A DNA stretch of 64,000 nucleotides from Bacteroidales bacterium (GCA_023231005.1 JALNWG010000003.1:1-64000); one strand, 5' to 3'. Shown: positions 1 to 11,600, counted from the stretch's first letter. A program made the numbers and translations. Notes: generated by a model not told the origin, from the letters alone.

Positions 1-1
1 C

Positions 2-3000
2 CCCGTTCAAACGATCAGTAATTCTACATTCACCAATGGCTCTGTAACCTATTCAATTATACCGACGGCGAATGGGTGCGTTGGAACATCTGTGGACTAT
101 GTTATTACCGTAAAACCAAAACCAACAATAACAACTTCCCCTCTTAATAAGCTAATCTGTGCAGGATCAAATACCTCAATTACACTTGAGGCCTCAGTGG
201 TTGGTACAGCTTTTTCTTGGACTTCCTCATGTATTTCAGGGACAGTCACTGGTTTCACTCCTTCCGGGACAGGAGAGATCAACGATATTTTAAACAACAC
301 AGGAATCCTTATTGGAACCGTTCGCTATGTAATAACACCTACTGCCAATGGATGCGCAGGCCCTCCGGTAAATTTTGATGTTGATGTTAATCCTTTACTT
401 ACTGCAGAAGCTGGTTTAAACCAATTGATCCCTTTTGGTACAAATACAAATTTAGTCGGGTCTTTGACGGGAGGTACAGCTGGTTTTACCTATTTATGGA
501 CTCCGGCTACAAGTATTAATGGGTCAAATTTAACCGCCACTGTTCAAACGATTAACCTTACAACGACACCTACCGTATTTACATTGGTCATTACCGATTC
601 AAAAGGATGCAGTTCAAGCGATAATACAACTGTTACTCTTAACGGAATGGCGCTTGGTGTTGTCGCATCTGCTAATCCACAAGTTATTTGTATAAACAGT
701 TCATCAGTTCAGTTGGATGCCACTGCCACAGGTGGAAATAGTGCAAATATCTTAACTTACAGCTGGTCAACAGTTGCATCAGGCATTTTTTCAATACAAA
801 AAAACCCAATAGTAAATCCAACTATAACAACGGTATATTCGGTTACTGTTAATGATGGATTTAATACAGCCACTAATTCAGTAACTGTTACTGTAAATCC
901 ATTGCCAGAGGTTTTTAACATGACGGGAGGTGGTGAATATTGTGCAGGAGGAACTGGCAAAGCCGTTGGGTTAAGTGATTCTCAAACGGGGGTAAGCTAT
1001 CAATGTTACAAGGATGCTGTGGCTGATGGAAGTCCAATCACAGGTACCGGCAGTGCTATTTCGTTTGGAATTAAAACAGCTGCGGGAGCCTATACAGCAA
1101 AAGCTACCAATACAACGACCAACTGCCCTAATGACATGTCGGGGAGTGTCCCGATCACGATTAACCCATTGCCAATAGCAGTTGCAGGACCTGATCAGAC
1201 CATCCCATACGGAATCAGCACAACCCTGGCAGGCTCCGGTAGTGGAGGAACAGGAACTTTGTCTTATTTGTGGTCCCCCAGCAATAAAATTGCAACCGGA
1301 GAAGAAACGTTACTTGGACCGCATACTACAAACCTGAATGAAACAACAATTTTTATCCTGACTGTTACCGATTCCAAAACATGTCCGAACAGCGACCAGG
1401 TACAGGTCATTATTTCTGGCAATCCTTTAAGTGTTACGGTAACGGCATCGCCAAATATTATATGCAATAATGATGCAACAGTTCAATTAAACGCAGCAGC
1501 TACAGGTGGCAGCGGGACATATTCCTATAGTTGGAGCTCCAGCCCATCAGGTTTTACTTCAACATTGCATAATCCAACGGTTAATCCAACGATAACCACA
1601 ACTTATACTGTTACCGCTAATGATGGTTATAATACAGCCACCAATTCAGTAACTGTTACTGTAAATCCATTGCCAGAGGTTTTTAACATGACGGGAGGTG
1701 GTGAATATTGTGCAGGAGGAACTGGCAAAGCCGTTGGGTTAAGTGGTTCTCAAACGGGGGTAAGCTATCAATGTTACAAGGATGCTGTGGCTGATGGAAG
1801 TCCAATCACAGGTACCGGCAGTACGATAAGTTTTGGCAATAAGACAGATGCGGGATTATATACTGTGAAAGCGACTAATAATACAACCACCTGCTGGCAA
1901 AATATGGATGGAAGTGCTTCTGTTATAATCAACCTGTTACCAATTGTCTCTGCAGGAGCAGACAAAATAATCCCTCATGGAATAAGTACTACATTATCTG
2001 GCGCAGCCAGTGGAGGATCTGGGTTATTAGCCTACAACTGGACTCCGGTTTTATTCATTGCCAGTGGTGCAACTACACTTTCACCGACAACAACTAATCT
2101 TTATGCCAACACCACCTATACATTAACTGTAACTGATGCTAAGGAATGTGCTAATTCCGACCAGATAGAAGTTGTCATTAACGGAAGTCCGCTAAGTACT
2201 ACTGCAACCGTTCTTCCTGATGTGATCTGCGATGGGGATCAGTCTCAATTAAATAGTACTGCTACAGGTGGCAGCGGAACCTATACCTATAGTTGGGTCT
2301 CCAGTCCTTCAGGTTTTACCTCAACATTGCATAATCCAACGGTTAATCCAACGATAACCACAACTTATACTGTTACAGTAAACGATGGTTATAATACAGC
2401 CAATGCTTCCATTACCGTGACGGTAAATCCTTTGCCTGTTCAATATACAATTACCCCCGGTGGAGCCTACTGTTTAGGAGGGGTTGGAATCCCAATAGGC
2501 CTGTCAAATTCAGAGGTTGGAGTTGACTATCGTCTTTTCCGTGAAACAATGCCAATACTCACAGCAATACCTGGAACCGGAAATCCAATCACATTTAGCA
2601 ACCAAACAGTTGCGGGGAATTATACAATTAAGTCAATACAAGTTGCTACTTCTTGCGTGAATGATATGCTGGGCACTGCTACGATCACCATTAATCCTCT
2701 CCCTGTTCAATATGCTGTAACAGGAGGTGGATCATATCCTTCAGGTGGAGTAGGTGTTCCCATAGGATTGGTAAACTCAGAAACGGGGATTGACTACAGG
2801 CTGGTTCATAATACAGATACCCTTACTCCTGCCCCAGGGCTTCCGGGGACGGGAACTACTTTGGATTTTGGGAACCAGACATTAGCTGGACAATACACGG
2901 TTGCAGCAAAAAATCACACTACCGGTTGTACCCAAGAGATGAGTGGAAGTGTCAATGTTGTTATCAATCCATATCCTTCTGCTTTTAATGTTTTTGGAGG

Positions 3001-6000
3001 AGGCCCTTTTTGCTTTGGTGATCCAGGAAAATCCGTTGCAGTGGATGGTTCAGAGATTGGTGTCGGTTACGTCCTTAAAAGAAATAATGATAGTATCTCT
3101 TACATGCTTGGGAGCGGAGATACCTTGAATTTTGGGGTTTTCAATACTGCAGGAACTTACACGGTTCTGGGTGTTAATATCGCTACTCGTCTTACAAAAT
3201 GGATGACCGGGAGTGCTACAATTATAGTAAACCAATTGCCACTCGCATACCTGATGGTCCCCCAGGGAGATACCTGTCCGGGGACAGAAGTCCTACTCAA
3301 TGGTTCGCAATCGGGGATCAATTACTACCTTATCCGAGAAAATGATACGATTTCAATGAGGGCAGGAACTGGCGTTTTTGGTTTGCTAAGCTTCGGAAAC
3401 CAATGGGATACAGGGGTATATAGGGTTGTTGGAATAAATGCCTTAACTGGGTGTAAGATGGAACAGATTGGCAGTGTAATAATTCATATAGCGCCAGCAG
3501 TTTTTAATATTATTCCTCCGGGTATTTTATGTCCGGGACAGATTATTAACCTTTCGGGTTCACAGATCGGAATAAATTATCAGTTACGTAGAGATAGTTT
3601 GACAAATATCGGGGTCCAAGTTCCCGGAACAGGTTCCGGATTATCTTTTGGGCCACAATTTTTACCGGGAGTTTACCGGGTCATTGCCATTGATCCATTA
3701 ACTCATTGCTATTCCTGGCAAAACGGTAATTCTACTATTCAGCCTGGGCCTACTATTTACACTATGGTACCAAACGGTGACACCTGTGCAGGAGGAAGGG
3801 TGAGGTTAAACGGTTCTCAAATTGGGATCCAGTATCATCTTGTGCTAAATAATACTGTTTATCTCGACAGCCTTTATGGTACCGGACAGCCCTTGGTTTT
3901 TGGGACATTTTTAACTTCAGGTACTTACAAGATATTGGCTACCGATACCCTTACACATTGTGAAGTATGGATGGATGGGATGGTCACCGTTTTAAGTTCA
4001 CCCACCCTTTATAATGTAATTCCTAATGGAATTTCGTGTGAAGGTTCAGCCATAGGACTTGATGGTTCAGAAATCGGAATTAATTATACCTTAATCAGGG
4101 ATAACTGGGTTATTGCTGCGGGACCTATTCCTGGCAATGGCTCTTCTATTTCATTCGGTTTGCAGTCATATCCGGGAAGTTATACCATCGAAGCACAAAA
4201 TCCGATTTCGGGATGTTCGCGCATTATGGAAGGGGTTACTTCTTTATACTCACGTCCTGTTTCTTTTCTGTTATTGCCCCAGGGAGATATATGTTTTGGT
4301 ACTGATATTTATTTAAATGGTTCACAAATTGGGGTGAATTACCAATTGCTAAGAGATGGGATGGTTCAGCAAACCAAACCAGGAACAGGATTAATAATTC
4401 ATTTTGGTTCCCAATATGTTGCCGGCATTTATACAATTAAGGCCATCAACACGTTTTCAACATGTGATACCCTTATGACTGGGACCGCAACGGTTCTCAC
4501 ACCTCCTCTTGCTTTTAATATTACTCCTGCAGGAGCTAATTGTTCTCCGTCGATGGTTGGACTTACAGGATCCCAGATAGGGATTAATTATCAACTACTC
4601 AAAAATGGTGCTATATCTGGATCAACGATCGCAGGAACTGGGAATACGCTAGATTTCGGCCTTCAAACAGAAGGTGTCTACCGTGTTGTTGCCATATCTC
4701 CTTCTACCTCTTGTTCAGATACAATGCAGGGAATTGTCGTTATTACACCTGGCCCTTTTGTTTTCGCAGGAAACGACACAACCATCTGTGCCACTCACTC
4801 CCTTACAGCTGTAGCCAACGCGAGCAATTATTCTACTATTCACTGGTTCACTTCCGGCGATGGACTATTTTCTGATCCAACCATATTAGGTCCAGTATAT
4901 ACTCCCGGGGTGGCTGATATTGTCAACGGTACATTTTCATTATATATCGAAGCCCATGGCTCCCAGGCTTGCCCGTCAGCTATTGCAAAGGATACACTCA
5001 TTGTTTTTATTCATTCTTATCCTATCGCTAATGCTGGTGAAAATGACACAATTTGCTTTACCGGATCCTATTCATTGAACGGAATGGCAAATAATTATTC
5101 TTCAGTTTTATGGGCAACTAGCGGAGATGGACATTTTGACAATTTACATATCCTGAACCCGGTTTATACGGCAGGAATATCCGATAAAACAATTGGGGTG
5201 GTAACCCTTACCCTACATGTGCACGGTACACAACAATGCACTTTCGATACTGTGAATGATGCGATGACACTCAGGATTGAACCACTTCCAATTGCCAATG
5301 CGGGTCCCAATGATACGATTTGCGAAAATATGACTTACCGCCTTTCCGGGACTGCTCAAAATAACTCTTCGGTTCTCTGGAGTACAACGGGAGATGGGAC
5401 TTTTGACAATGCAGCCATACTAATTCCTTATTACACACCTGGGGTTAATGATAAGGTTGCTGGAAATGTTCGATTAGCCCTCACGGCAATTGGCACACAA
5501 CATTGTGTGGCAGAATCACGGCAAGACACTATGATTCTTTTTATCAACAGGTTACCCATTGTCTTTGCAGGTAATGATGATACAATTTGTGCCAATAAGA
5601 CATTTATACTGAATGCTTCTGTTCAGCGACATTCATCCATTAACTGGTCAACCAGTGGAGACGGAACTTTTACTAATCCACATATTATAAATCCAATATA
5701 TTCACCAGGTCCATCAGACAATAATTCAGGGCTTGTATTATTAAAACTGACAGCAAATGGATTGGGTACTTGTATCAATGAATCGACCAGCGATTCCATG
5801 ATTCTGAAAATTTTGCCAATGCCCATCGCCAATGCAGGTAACGATACCCTATCCTGCCCTAATATACCAATTCCGCTAAATGGGTCGGCATTACACTTCA
5901 TGTCGGTTCTTTGGACTTCAGAAGGAGATGGAGTATTTGATGATCCGACACTCTTAAAGTCGCATTACACACCTGGAAATCTGGATATTGCAAACGGTTA

Positions 6001-9000
6001 TACCCAACTTACAATGACTGTGAATGGCCTGCTGCAATGTGGAGCCCAAATTTCAACTGACACTGTCAGGATTGATTTCAAGGCCCTACCCACAGCGACA
6101 ATTAGTGGCACACCCTTAATTTGTGAGGGAGCCAATGGAACAATTACGCTTACTCTCACAGGGGTAGCCCCATGGACTGTGACTTACACCGACGGTATAA
6201 ATACCCATACCATCAATAATATCCCAGTCAGCCCGTATACTTTTACTGTTAGTCCAATTACAACAACTACCTATTCGATTCTTAGTGTTCAGGATGCATT
6301 TTGCTACGCACAACTTCCTTTACCTGCCTTTACGGTTCAGGTTAATCCCAATCCCAATACCTATCATACAATTGCAACTAATGGTGGTGCGTATTGTGAG
6401 GGAGGAATAGGTGTAGAAATCGAAATTGATGGATCCCAAACCGGTGTTTTTTATCAATTGTTTTTCAGTGGCACCCCCGAAGGATTAGCCCTCCCAGGGA
6501 CCGGATCACCGATTTCATTTGGATATAAAACAGCACCAGGAATCTATAAAGTAAAAGCGACCCATCCGCAAACGTTATGTGAGACAATGTTTAACGACAG
6601 TGTTATCATACTTGTTTTTCCGACACCAAATGTTGACTTTATAATGGATTCTACTTGTTATAAAAATCCTACGTTTTTTCATTTGAATGGACCTGACATT
6701 AGCAGGATCGCTCTATGGGAATGGAATTTTGGAGATGGGAATACGGAAACCTATACCGCTCCTGTGGAACCAGTCCATACCTTCCCTACGCCTGATATTT
6801 ATACAATTTCGCTCAATGTGACGGATACAAATGGTTGCCATAGAATGTTGATTCATTCAGTATCAATAAATCCCCTTCCAATTGCTTTATTCTCACATAA
6901 TTCTCCCTTATGTCTGGGATATACTGTTGATTTTTCCGATCAATCTTATGCCCAAGGTAATTCAACACTGAGAAAATGGCATTGGGATTTCGGCGATGGA
7001 AATGATACTCTTATCATTTGGCCCGGGAATCCTGATGTTTCACATTTATATCAGAACTCGGGAACATATAGCGTAACACTAACGGTTTATAGCAATGACA
7101 ATTGCCAATCTAAAAAAACAAATACCATCGAAATAGTACCTGCACCATTGGCAAATTTTAGTCATGGTGATACTTGTGTGTTGCAGAATGTCCAATTCAT
7201 GGATCAATCACAGCCCCACGGAGGCGGAAATATTGTTGAATGGACTTGGAATTTCGGAGATCCTGGATCAGGAGTTAATAATACAGCCACGATTCAAAAT
7301 CCAATGCATGTTTTCCACAACGCAGGGAATTTTCTGGTCCAACTTCTTGTAAAATCAAGTAATGGATGCATAGATTCGATTAGAAAAACTGTTCAGACAA
7401 TGCAACAACCCACAGCCATGTTTACAGCTGATGGTATCTGTGAATCAGATTCGACTCAGTTTACCGATGTTTCTATACCCCATGCAAATTCTATCATTGA
7501 ATGGGATTGGAACTTTGGAGATGGATCACCGCATTCCAATTTACAGAACCCGATACATTTATACTCAATTCCTGGGCAGTTCAATGTCAGTCTTTTTATT
7601 AAAAACAGCAACCAATGCATGCACGATACTCTTATACCTATAACAATAATCGCAAAGCCGGTTGTTCTCTTTAATACAAATGCTCCTAAATGTGTTGGAA
7701 CTCCTGTTTCATTTATGAATCTTTCAACTACCCAACATGGAATAATTGTTAAATGGAAATGGTCTTTTGGGGATGGAACGGATACAACCATATATTTTCC
7801 GGGAGTTCCAAACATTACTCATGTTTTTCAAGGATCCGCAACTCAACATTTAGTCCGGCTTACTGTAACTACCAATGATAGTTGTTCTAATTATCACGAA
7901 CAGATAATTAATAGTGTCCTTTCGCCAACAGCAGATTTTTATTTTTCAGATATCCGTTGTAAAGGCCAAAGTGTCAATTTTACAGACAATACACAATTGA
8001 ATGGGGGAGGAGTTATTACCAGTTGGTACTGGGATTTTGCAGATCCCACTTCAGGTTTTCAGAATTTTTCCACATTACAAAACCCAATCCATATTTTTAC
8101 ATCTGCAAACATCTATCAAGTAAAACTGACAGTTACTAATTTAAATTCCTGTACAAGTATCGTAATGTATCCAGTAGAGATTAGCGATAGTCCTCAGGCA
8201 AATTTTATCTCTGATACAGCTTGCTTCGGGACTCCATCTCACTTTACTGATTTGTCAAATCCAAATGCTCCTTCCATTACTTCCTGGGATTGGAATTTTG
8301 GCGACGGATCAATCCACTCTTATCTACAAAATCCCAATCATCAGTATGCTTCTGCGGGGATTTTTACAGTTACATTAATAGTAGTTAATTCAACCGGATG
8401 TCAGCATACAATTACAAAACAGGTAAAAGTGATTTCTGCACCCGTTGCCTCATTTTCATATTCCGTTAATAATTGTAATGGATTACCTGTTTCTTTCACT
8501 AATTTAAGTAGCACACCACAGGGATATGTTTTTAAATGGACTTGGAACTTTGGGGATGGGGTAGATACTTCTCTAACTTTACCTTCCATTCCGAATATAA
8601 CGCATGTTTACGCCAACCCAGGAAACTATAATGTGACCCTTACAATTCAAACAAATGATAGTTGTGCAAATTCTGTGATGCATCAGATTTCTGTCGGCGC
8701 TAGTCCTGTTGCCGACTTTTATTGCTCTCAAAATAAATGCCAGCATACACCAGTGAATTTTCAGGACATCTCCCAACCAAACGGCGGAATAATTATTTCA
8801 TGGAATTGGGATTTTGGTGATCCTGGATCTGGAGCAAATAATACTTCGACTTTACAAAACCCATGGCATGTGTACTCTTTAGGCACAACCTATCAGGTAA
8901 AACTCATTGTGCAAAACATTAATAATTGTTACGATACCATTATCCACCCTGTGATAATTAGCAGTGCCCCATCTGCTCATTACGCAGCAGATTTGGTTTG

Positions 9001-11584
9001 CCAGGGGAATTTGACACACTTTACAGATCAATCAGTGCCCCATTCAGGAACTTTAGTCTCTTGGAATTGGAATTTTGGCGATGGAAATACTTCTATTCTT
9101 CAAAATCCCACCCACTTATATACCACGGCAGGGGTCTTTAATGTTTCATTGACGGTTCTAAATTCTTTTAATTGCCAAAGCGATACATTGGGAGAGGTAG
9201 TTGTTCAATCTCCTCCCAATGCATTGTTTGAATATGAGAATTCGTGCAAGGGTGCTCCAATTCAATTTCATGATCTTTCTTATACACCAATGGGGGTGAT
9301 TAATTCATGGCATTGGAATTTTGGTGATGGAGATTCTTCATCGTTGCAAAATCCATCACATATATATGTCACCCAGGGAATATACTTGGTTACTTTGACA
9401 GTTACCAATACTTTTGGTTGTTTGTCGAGTTTCAGCTTACCCGTTACTGTTTATATCAATCCCACGGCAGGCTACACTTACTTTAGCAAATATTGTCCTC
9501 AGGGTAAAGTTTCATTCACGGATCATTCAACTGCATCGAACGTACCCATTGTGTCATGGCTTTGGATTTTTGAAAATGGGTATACTTCAATTACCCAAAA
9601 TCCAACCTACACTTTTAGCATAACTGATACTACCTATTTGGTAAGTCTTATCGTTACTGACGCTAATGGATGTAATGATACCTTAATCCAACCAGTATAT
9701 GTTGTTCCTGGCAACAATTTTACATTTATATCTGATTCTGTTTGTTTTGGAGAAATAACGCATTTTCAACCTGTAAATCTGGCTATTGGAGATACACTCC
9801 ATGATTTACGCTGGAACTTCGGAGATCCTAATAGTGGTATCTATAATCAATCTGTTTTATATGACCCAATTCATCAATTTACGATTCCTGGTACTTATAT
9901 TGTAAAATTAAGTGCATATAATTCAGATAATTGTCAGGACAGCATTTATAGAGAAGTTATTGTTTATCAAAACCCGATATCTGATTTCTCGTTCGATACA
10001 ATACCTTATTGTGACAGTATTGTTACATTTCATAATCTTTCCTGGGGGAATGGTGCAGCAATTGATTCTCTTATCTGGATCTTTGGCGACGGAGATACCA
10101 CAGTTCAAACGAAACCACTTCCACCTGATGTAATCCATCAATATCATAATTTCGGTTCATTCAATGTACACCTGAAAACAATTAATGCTCATGGATGTAT
10201 AGATAATCGTTCAAAAACCGTGCTTGTTTCCTGTCTTTCTGCGGTTATTGTGGCTGCTGACAGTATAAAGTGTGAACGACAAACAGCCATATTTAATGAC
10301 AATTCAATCCCGCTAAGTTTAATAAAACAATGGCACTGGGATTTTGGGGATGGCATGGATACAACCTATGGAAAATTTAAAAAAACGATTAATCACAAAT
10401 ACGCTTCTGCCGGAGATTATACCGTTATGCTTGTTGTATCATTAACAAACAATGGTATAACACTTTCTGACACGAACCTAATAAATATAAATGTTCAATC
10501 CTCGCCTATTGCATCATACTTATCTCCTTCTGTGTGTTTTGGCGATTCAGTCCGGTTTATTAATCTTTCCGACAGCAATGGCTTTTCTATAGTGTCAAAT
10601 TTCTGGAAATTTGGTGATCCGGGAACTGGGATAAAGGATACGAGTACAACCATTAATCCGTCTCATCTTTATTCAAAAAGCGGTACGTTTCATTCAATGT
10701 TGGTTGTTCAAAACAGCCTTGGTTGCAGTGACACGCTCAGGCGTGACGTGAAAATCTTTAAATTACCTGAAGCTGCCTTCACTATTCCAATTGCTTGCAC
10801 CAGACAGCATACGGCTTTTAAAGATGAAAGCAAAACCGGAGATACTTTGATCTCAAATTGGTCCTGGTCTTTTGGAGATCCCGAAAACAAATATGATTCT
10901 TCACACCTAAGAAATCCCTCTTATATCTACTATCAACCCGGAAAATATTACCTCTACCTTAAAGTTAAAGATTATTATGGGTGTCAGGATGCTATCAAGG
11001 ATTCGGTCTTTATTTTGGAATCACCAATTAGCGCTTTCACATATAAAGACAATGTAGAGGGAATTTCTGGGAAGATTGAATTACTGAACAAATCTGAAAA
11101 TGCCATTATTTATGATTGGGATTTTGGAAATGGAAAAACCTCTATCGAAGAAAATCCTATAATTAGCTATGTAGAGGATGGCAGCTATATTATCAGACTC
11201 GTAGCGACAAATAAAAACTCATGTACCGATACAGCCAATTTAAATTATGACTTTATTTTCCATGGGTTATATGTCCCAAATCTATTCTCCCCAACCAGTC
11301 TTGTTTACAATGTAAGGTTTTTTAAACCAGCTGGATTGAATCTAAGCAATTATCATATCATCGTTTTTGATATTTCAGGCCATACATTATGGGAATCAAC
11401 TCAACTTGATAATAAGGGAAGCCCACTTGAAGGATGGGACGGGACATCCAATGGACGTTTAATGCCCCAAGGTACCTATATGTGGAAAATAACAGCAACT
11501 TTTAAAGATGGAAAAGTATGGGAAGGCTCTAATACCGGGAAAGGATCAACCACAACAGTTGGAACAGTAACTCTGGTCAGATAA
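2..11584 (+). CDS. Giant multi-repeat surface protein with T9SS type B tail (5' partial)
   Basis: The frame is open from base 2 with no stop, so the true start lies upstream; about 3,860 residues are visible. A GTG at 92 is only an internal codon. The protein is a chain of beta-sandwich modules. First come Ig-like repeats in a roughly 256-residue super-unit (about 641-2440). Eleven modules of the type GG-YC...GTG...FG (to about 4750) follow, with a twelfth at 6350-6610. Then come five modules with NDTIC and SGDG-F signatures (about 4750-6090) and eighteen PKD domains with W-WNFGDG-like motifs (about 6620-11250). The C-terminus (11260-11584) has PNLFSP, a GWDG motif and ends GTVTLVR, as in the gliding-motility (type B) sorting domain, but lacks the usual NGDGxND loop. 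Such proteins are exported by the type IX system and act as adhesins; the adhesin role is inferred. The adjacent PorP/SprF gene fits this. Confidence 0.93.
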   Translation, partial: PVQTISNSTFTNGSVTYSIIPTANGCVGTSVDYVITVKPKPTITTSPLNKLICAGSNTSITLEASVVGTAFSWTSSCISGTVTGFTPSGTGEINDILNNTGILIGTVRYVITPTANGCAGPPVNFDVDVNPLLTAEAGLNQLIPFGTNTNLVGSLTGGTAGFTYLWTPATSINGSNLTATVQTINLTTTPTVFTLVITDSKGCSSSDNTTVTLNGMALGVVASANPQVICINSSSVQLDATATGGNSANILTYSWSTVASGIFSIQKNPIVNPTITTVYSVTVNDGFNTATNSVTVTVNPLPEVFNMTGGGEYCAGGTGKAVGLSDSQTGVSYQCYKDAVADGSPITGTGSAISFGIKTAAGAYTAKATNTTTNCPNDMSGSVPITINPLPIAVAGPDQTIPYGISTTLAGSGSGGTGTLSYLWSPSNKIATGEETLLGPHTTNLNETTIFILTVTDSKTCPNSDQVQVIISGNPLSVTVTASPNIICNNDATVQLNAAATGGSGTYSYSWSSSPSGFTSTLHNPTVNPTITTTYTVTANDGYNTATNSVTVTVNPLPEVFNMTGGGEYCAGGTGKAVGLSGSQTGVSYQCYKDAVADGSPITGTGSTISFGNKTDAGLYTVKATNNTTTCWQNMDGSASVIINLLPIVSAGADKIIPHGISTTLSGAASGGSGLLAYNWTPVLFIASGATTLSPTTTNLYANTTYTLTVTDAKECANSDQIEVVINGSPLSTTATVLPDVICDGDQSQLNSTATGGSGTYTYSWVSSPSGFTSTLHNPTVNPTITTTYTVTVNDGYNTANASITVTVNPLPVQYTITPGGAYCLGGVGIPIGLSNSEVGVDYRLFRETMPILTAIPGTGNPITFSNQTVAGNYTIKSIQVATSCVNDMLGTATITINPLPVQYAVTGGGSYPSGGVGVPIGLVNSETGIDYRLVHNTDTLTPAPGLPGTGTTLDFGNQTLAGQYTVAAKNHTTGCTQEMSGSVNVVINPYPSAFNVFGGGPFCFGDPGKSVAVDGSEIGVGYVLKRNNDSISYMLGSGDTLNFGVFNTAGTYTVLGVNIATRLTKWMTGSATIIVNQLPLAYLMVPQGDTCPGTEVLLNGSQSGINYYLIRENDTISMRAGTGVFGLLSFGNQWDTGVYRVVGINALTGCKMEQIGSVIIHIAPAVFNIIPPGILCPGQIINLSGSQIGINYQLRRDSLTNIGVQVPGTGSGLSFGPQFLPGVYRVIAIDPLTHCYSWQNGNSTIQPGPTIYTMVPNGDTCAGGRVRLNGSQIGIQYHLVLNNTVYLDSLYGTGQPLVFGTFLTSGTYKILATDTLTHCEVWMDGMVTVLSSPTLYNVIPNGISCEGSAIGLDGSEIGINYTLIRDNWVIAAGPIPGNGSSISFGLQSYPGSYTIEAQNPISGCSRIMEGVTSLYSRPVSFLLLPQGDICFGTDIYLNGSQIGVNYQLLRDGMVQQTKPGTGLIIHFGSQYVAGIYTIKAINTFSTCDTLMTGTATVLTPPLAFNITPAGANCSPSMVGLTGSQIGINYQLLKNGAISGSTIAGTGNTLDFGLQTEGVYRVVAISPSTSCSDTMQGIVVITPGPFVFAGNDTTICATHSLTAVANASNYSTIHWFTSGDGLFSDPTILGPVYTPGVADIVNGTFSLYIEAHGSQACPSAIAKDTLIVFIHSYPIANAGENDTICFTGSYSLNGMANNYSSVLWATSGDGHFDNLHILNPVYTAGISDKTIGVVTLTLHVHGTQQCTFDTVNDAMTLRIEPLPIANAGPNDTICENMTYRLSGTAQNNSSVLWSTTGDGTFDNAAILIPYYTPGVNDKVAGNVRLALTAIGTQHCVAESRQDTMILFINRLPIVFAGNDDTICANKTFILNASVQRHSSINWSTSGDGTFTNPHIINPIYSPGPSDNNSGLVLLKLTANGLGTCINESTSDSMILKILPMPIANAGNDTLSCPNIPIPLNGSALHFMSVLWTSEGDGVFDDPTLLKSHYTPGNLDIANGYTQLTMTVNGLLQCGAQISTDTVRIDFKALPTATISGTPLICEGANGTITLTLTGVAPWTVTYTDGINTHTINNIPVSPYTFTVSPITTTTYSILSVQDAFCYAQLPLPAFTVQVNPNPNTYHTIATNGGAYCEGGIGVEIEIDGSQTGVFYQLFFSGTPEGLALPGTGSPISFGYKTAPGIYKVKATHPQTLCETMFNDSVIILVFPTPNVDFIMDSTCYKNPTFFHLNGPDISRIALWEWNFGDGNTETYTAPVEPVHTFPTPDIYTISLNVTDTNGCHRMLIHSVSINPLPIALFSHNSPLCLGYTVDFSDQSYAQGNSTLRKWHWDFGDGNDTLIIWPGNPDVSHLYQNSGTYSVTLTVYSNDNCQSKKTNTIEIVPAPLANFSHGDTCVLQNVQFMDQSQPHGGGNIVEWTWNFGDPGSGVNNTATIQNPMHVFHNAGNFLVQLLVKSSNGCIDSIRKTVQTMQQPTAMFTADGICESDSTQFTDVSIPHANSIIEWDWNFGDGSPHSNLQNPIHLYSIPGQFNVSLFIKNSNQCMHDTLIPITIIAKPVVLFNTNAPKCVGTPVSFMNLSTTQHGIIVKWKWSFGDGTDTTIYFPGVPNITHVFQGSATQHLVRLTVTTNDSCSNYHEQIINSVLSPTADFYFSDIRCKGQSVNFTDNTQLNGGGVITSWYWDFADPTSGFQNFSTLQNPIHIFTSANIYQVKLTVTNLNSCTSIVMYPVEISDSPQANFISDTACFGTPSHFTDLSNPNAPSITSWDWNFGDGSIHSYLQNPNHQYASAGIFTVTLIVVNSTGCQHTITKQVKVISAPVASFSYSVNNCNGLPVSFTNLSSTPQGYVFKWTWNFGDGVDTSLTLPSIPNITHVYANPGNYNVTLTIQTNDSCANSVMHQISVGASPVADFYCSQNKCQHTPVNFQDISQPNGGIIISWNWDFGDPGSGANNTSTLQNPWHVYSLGTTYQVKLIVQNINNCYDTIIHPVIISSAPSAHYAADLVCQGNLTHFTDQSVPHSGTLVSWNWNFGDGNTSILQNPTHLYTTAGVFNVSLTVLNSFNCQSDTLGEVVVQSPPNALFEYENSCKGAPIQFHDLSYTPMGVINSWHWNFGDGDSSSLQNPSHIYVTQGIYLVTLTVTNTFGCLSSFSLPVTVYINPTAGYTYFSKYCPQGKVSFTDHSTASNVPIVSWLWIFENGYTSITQNPTYTFSITDTTYLVSLIVTDANGCNDTLIQPVYVVPGNNFTFISDSVCFGEITHFQPVNLAIGDTLHDLRWNFGDPNSGIYNQSVLYDPIHQFTIPGTYIVKLSAYNSDNCQDSIYREVIVYQNPISDFSFDTIPYCDSIVTFHNLSWGNGAAIDSLIWIFGDGDTTVQTKPLPPDVIHQYHNFGSFNVHLKTINAHGCIDNRSKTVLVSCLSAVIVAADSIKCERQTAIFNDNSIPLSLIKQWHWDFGDGMDTTYGKFKKTINHKYASAGDYTVMLVVSLTNNGITLSDTNLININVQSSPIASYLSPSVCFGDSVRFINLSDSNGFSIVSNFWKFGDPGTGIKDTSTTINPSHLYSKSGTFHSMLVVQNSLGCSDTLRRDVKIFKLPEAAFTIPIACTRQHTAFKDESKTGDTLISNWSWSFGDPENKYDSSHLRNPSYIYYQPGKYYLYLKVKDYYGCQDAIKDSVFILESPISAFTYKDNVEGISGKIELLNKSENAIIYDWDFGNGKTSIEENPIISYVEDGSYIIRLVATNKNSCTDTANLNYDFIFHGLYVPNLFSPTSLVYNVRFFKPAGLNLSNYHIIVFDISGHTLWESTQLDNKGSPLEGWDGTSNGRLMPQGTYMWKITATFKDGKVWEGSNTGKGSTTTVGTVTLVR
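875..1054 (+). repeat. 180-bp near-identical internal repeat, copy 1
   Basis: This stretch of the giant adhesin gene matches 1643-1822 base for base except at 978 (a here, g at 1746), an Asp-to-Gly change. It spans the end of one Ig-like module and the start of a GG-YC module. Neighbouring modules of the same families differ much more at DNA level, so this looks like a recent duplication or gene conversion. Confidence 0.95.
1643..1822 (+). repeat. 180-bp near-identical internal repeat, copy 2
   Basis: Second copy of the 875-1054 segment, offset by exactly 768 bases (256 codons), so frame is kept. The following segment (about 1541-1640) in turn resembles 2303-2402 at an offset of 762, showing a third, more diverged copy of the super-unit. 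Confidence 0.95.
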
Positions 11585-11600
11585 ATTTTATTCTCAGAAA

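Noticed and set aside
2..4750. Regular repeats that might suggest a CRISPR array
   Set aside because: Repeat units are hundreds of bases long, in frame and protein-coding, with no short identical repeats or spacers.
7456..7815. 119-codon minus-strand open frame inside the giant adhesin
   Set aside because: It lies wholly inside a PKD-repeat gene read on the plus strand, and its text has no domain features; it is the shadow of the repeats.
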